This document shows positions 5,871 through 7,816 of a stretch of 7,816 nt of DNA, piece by piece. The stretch covers positions 1 to 7,816 of the forward strand of contig CAMVBT010000114.1 in the NCBI GenBank assembly GCA_947165805.1, in the 5' to 3' direction. A program made the position numbers and the translations under genes. This stretch comes from an uncultured Clostridia bacterium. Lineage in GTDB: Bacteria; Bacillota; Clostridia; Oscillospirales; Ruminococcaceae. The notes beneath the pieces were generated by a model. It saw only the letters and a list, made by a program, of their open reading frames with translations, made no database searches and was not told the origin of the DNA. Within the stretch, counting starts at the first letter, position 1. Each line of letters opens with the position of its first letter.

Positions 5871-5896
5871 CTGCGGGGAGCGCGGGCTCCGCGCAG
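5871..5896 (+). promoter_or_regulatory. GC-rich hairpin in the leader of the sipL-like gene
   Basis: CTGCG (5871-5875) pairs with CGCAG (5892-5896), and GGAGC (5877-5881) pairs with GCTCC (5886-5890). One G-G mismatch separates the two stems and the loop is GCGG. It ends 13 bases before the GGAGGT ribosome binding site (5910-5915). No T-run follows, so it is not a normal intrinsic terminator. Its GC content contrasts sharply with the AT-rich sequence on both sides. Confidence 0.65.
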
Positions 5897-5920
5897 AGAG
5901 TAATTATACGGAGGTAAACT

Positions 5921-7465
5921 ATGGATCTTAAACTCGATAAAGAGCCCGTGCTGCTTACGGAAACGGTATATGACGGGCAGGCGGAACAGGGCGTGGAGAT
6001 GGAATATATCCTGCCCGATTATTATCCCGAGGTCTTCAAGCTGCTGAAATGCGCCCTTACACCCCGTGTCGTATCGTACAGCGTTTCCGAAAACAAGCTG
6101 TATATCGACGGGGTAGTCTATGTAAAGGTCCTCTATCTTTCAGAGGGCAGCAATGAGATCAATGTCATCGATCAGCGGTACACATATTCAAAGACCGCCG
6201 ATCTTTCCCGAGCGGTAAGAGAGCCGAGGGTAAGTATTGTTCCTTCTGTGGAATACTGCACCGCGAGAGCGGTGAGCGGCAGAAAGCTCGATATACGCGG
6301 AGCTGTCGATCTGAAAATAAAAGTGAGCGGCTTATATGAGAATGAGCTTCTGTGCGGAGCTTCTGGAATGGGTATCGAGGTCGAGCAGAGCAGTATCTCC
6401 GTCTGTGAGGACAGATTATACGGCGGCTCGCAGTACATAGTGCGTGAGGATATTGAGACCGGAGCAGGCGGAGGCATATCCGCGATACTGTCATCGGAGT
6501 GTACAGCCACAGTGACCGATACCAAGGTCATATCGGATAAGGTTGTCGTTAAAGGCGAGGCGCGTGTAAAGGCGCTTTATCTCATCAAAAACAGCGCGGG
6601 CGAATCCTCAGCCGAAGTAATGGAAGCGTCTGTTCCACTGAGCAGGATAATCGACCTTGTCGGGGTGACCGATGCGCACAGCGTCTTTGCTGATCTCGAC
6701 ATCATGGACCTGTCGCTTGATGTGAAGCAGAGCGACAGCGGCGAGAACAGGGCTTTCGGCTGTGAGATGACCGTGGACTACAAGGTATGTGCATATAAGG
6801 AAAATCAGATCTCGCTTGTCAACGATCTTTATTCTACCGGTAATGAATCTTCGTTTACCATAAGACCCGTAAGGATAGAAGGAATGCCGAGGCTGATCTC
6901 TCAGCAGTATCCCGTAAGAACGGAGATCGAATATACCGATGGTTCGATAGGAGAAATATACGATGCGTCATGTGATGTGACCGGTATTTCGGCTGTTTCC
7001 GCGGAAAGCGACAAGACCCGTCTGAATATCAGGCTGTCATATCATATAATAGGCAGGACCGCTGACGGCACTCCAGTCATTCTGGATAAAACAGACAGCT
7101 TTGAAGCGGATACCGATATAGCCGGTGATGAAAGCTTCGTTTCGCTGCCCGGAGGATATGTTACCGGTATCAGTTACGGTATAACGGGAGAAAACACTGC
7201 GGAGATCAGAGCGCAGATAAATGTGAGCGGCCTTGTAAGCAGAGCCGCGGTCATAAACGCAATAGACGAGATAACCATAAATGAGGAAAGCCCCAAGAAA
7301 AAAGATACCGAATACGCGCTGAGGCTGTATTTTGCGGAGCCCGGTGAGAGTGTATGGGAAATAGCCAAGCGCTATAATACCTCCGCCGAAAAGATCGCAG
7401 CGGAAAACGGGCTTGAAGAAGGAGCAGCGGCAGTTTCGGGAATGATACTGATCCCGATAGTCTGA
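5921..7465 (+). CDS. sipL: SipL-like spore coat morphogenetic protein (SPOCS/DUF3794 domains plus C-terminal LysM)
   Basis: Predicted mother-cell protein that tethers the SpoIVA basement layer to the forespore surface. In Clostridioides difficile, SipL has SPOCS and LysM domains and binds SpoIVA through the LysM; Bacillus SpoVID is the functional counterpart. Start ATG 5921 follows GGAGGT five bases upstream. The 514 residues have no signal peptide or membrane segment. The N-terminal module has residues 59-73 (KLYIDGVVYVKVLYL). These align with residues 207-221 (KVVVKGEARVKALYL) of a central SPOCS module (about 188-310). A further, less similar beta-rich unit covers about 320-445. The C-terminus (about 469-513) is a LysM fold with AEPGESVWEIAKRYNTS, EKIAAENGL and a closing ILIPI. 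spoIVA starts 37 bases downstream with no terminator, which supports both the name and co-expression. The symbol is assigned from domain layout and neighbour, not from alignment; other SPOCS-LysM proteins exist in clostridia. Confidence 0.82.
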   Translation: MDLKLDKEPVLLTETVYDGQAEQGVEMEYILPDYYPEVFKLLKCALTPRVVSYSVSENKLYIDGVVYVKVLYLSEGSNEINVIDQRYTYSKTADLSRAVREPRVSIVPSVEYCTARAVSGRKLDIRGAVDLKIKVSGLYENELLCGASGMGIEVEQSSISVCEDRLYGGSQYIVREDIETGAGGGISAILSSECTATVTDTKVISDKVVVKGEARVKALYLIKNSAGESSAEVMEASVPLSRIIDLVGVTDAHSVFADLDIMDLSLDVKQSDSGENRAFGCEMTVDYKVCAYKENQISLVNDLYSTGNESSFTIRPVRIEGMPRLISQQYPVRTEIEYTDGSIGEIYDASCDVTGISAVSAESDKTRLNIRLSYHIIGRTADGTPVILDKTDSFEADTDIAGDESFVSLPGGYVTGISYGITGENTAEIRAQINVSGLVSRAAVINAIDEITINEESPKKKDTEYALRLYFAEPGESVWEIAKRYNTSAEKIAAENGLEEGAAAVSGMILIPIV

Positions 7466-7502
7466 CAGATCATCAACTACTATTATCTGAAAGGAAGATA
7501 CA

Positions 7503-7816
7503 ATGAACAGATCAATATACCATGATATTTCCGAAAGAACGGACGGAAATATCTATATCGGGATCGTCGGTCCCGTTCGTTCCGGAAAATCCACATTCAT
7601 AAGCAAATTCATGCAGACTATAGTGATCCCGAACATAGAAAGCTCGTTCCGGCGCGAGCGGGCGGTCGATGAGCTCCCTCAGTCCGCTGCCGGGCGCACC
7701 ATAATGACTACCGAACCGAAGTTTGTTCCCGAGGATTCGGTCTCCGTGCATCTTGATGACAATACCTATATGAACGTGCGGCTCATAGACTGTGTCGGAT
7801 ATATAGTTCCGAGCGC
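7503..7816 (+). CDS. spoIVA: Stage IV sporulation protein A (SpoIVA), 3' end outside window
   Basis: The cytoskeletal ATPase of the mother cell that polymerises on the forespore and forms the base of the spore coat. ATG 7503 follows AAGGAAG at 7491-7497. The frame stays open to the window edge, showing 104 of an expected roughly 490 residues. Visible motifs match the family closely: IYHDISERTDGNIYIGIVG at the start; the Walker A P-loop GPVRSGKST (23-31, K29); DELPQSAAGRTIMTTEPKF (56-74), whose T69/T70 correspond to the sensor threonines; and Walker B LIDCVGY (94-100, D96). All residues expected for ATP binding and hydrolysis in this part are present. It follows the SipL-like gene by 37 bases, presumably in one operon under a sporulation sigma factor. 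I recognise the family with high confidence. Confidence 0.96.
   Translation, partial: MNRSIYHDISERTDGNIYIGIVGPVRSGKSTFISKFMQTIVIPNIESSFRRERAVDELPQSAAGRTIMTTEPKFVPEDSVSVHLDDNTYMNVRLIDCVGYIVPS

Noticed and set aside
7466..7489. Short inverted repeat CAGAT / ATCTG in the gap between the sipL-like gene and spoIVA, considered as a terminator.
   Set aside because: The stem is only five base pairs with a 14-base loop and no T-run follows, so it should not stop transcription between the two genes.
7512..7751. Minus-strand open frame of 79 codons opposite spoIVA.
   Set aside because: It lies entirely opposite strongly conserved spoIVA codons and resembles no family I know; it is a shadow frame.

Overview
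The window looks like an ordinary chromosomal stretch of an endospore-forming member of the Clostridia. A gut or rumen Oscillospiraceae/Ruminococcaceae-type organism is most likely. This rests on a spoIVA start with a SipL-like (SPOCS plus LysM) gene directly upstream, strong GGAGG-type ribosome binding sites, mid-range GC in genes with AT-rich gaps, and a membrane-anchored GH25 lysozyme of a type I associate with this group. I could not run a search, so the taxon is an inference. I see no tRNA, rRNA, CRISPR array, transposase or phage gene.

Layout. (1) Bases 1-856 hold the 3' part of a sodium/calcium-type cation antiporter. It is followed 44 bases later, with no terminator, by a membrane-anchored GH25 muramidase (901-2283). 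(2) On the minus strand, an RlmA-type 23S rRNA guanine-N1 methyltransferase (2273-3091) converges on the lysozyme gene, and the two ends overlap by 11 bases. It has a near-consensus sigma-A promoter that also shows its start lies nine codons downstream of the longest possible start. (3) Divergent from it is a HAD phosphatase of the phosphoglycolate phosphatase type (3178-3834). Its stop codon forms the loop of its own terminator hairpin. (4) A self-contained unit (promoter 3913-3941, gene 3991-5721, terminator 5741-5770) encodes a 7TMR-DISM-like membrane diguanylate cyclase with a TTG start. (5) A leader with a GC-rich hairpin precedes a SipL-like protein (5921-7465), and spoIVA (7503 to the window edge) follows after 37 bases.

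How the genes fit together. The last two genes form the clearest functional unit. SpoIVA is the ATPase that builds the basement layer of the spore coat around the forespore, and SipL is its LysM-containing partner in Clostridioides difficile, so this looks like a two-gene coat-morphogenesis operon. The other genes are housekeeping or signalling functions with no evident joint pathway. I found no convincing undescribed system. The observations most worth checking are the sipL-spoIVA linkage, the dyad spanning the cyclase promoter and leader, the stop-codon-in-loop terminator, and the hairpin upstream of sipL.
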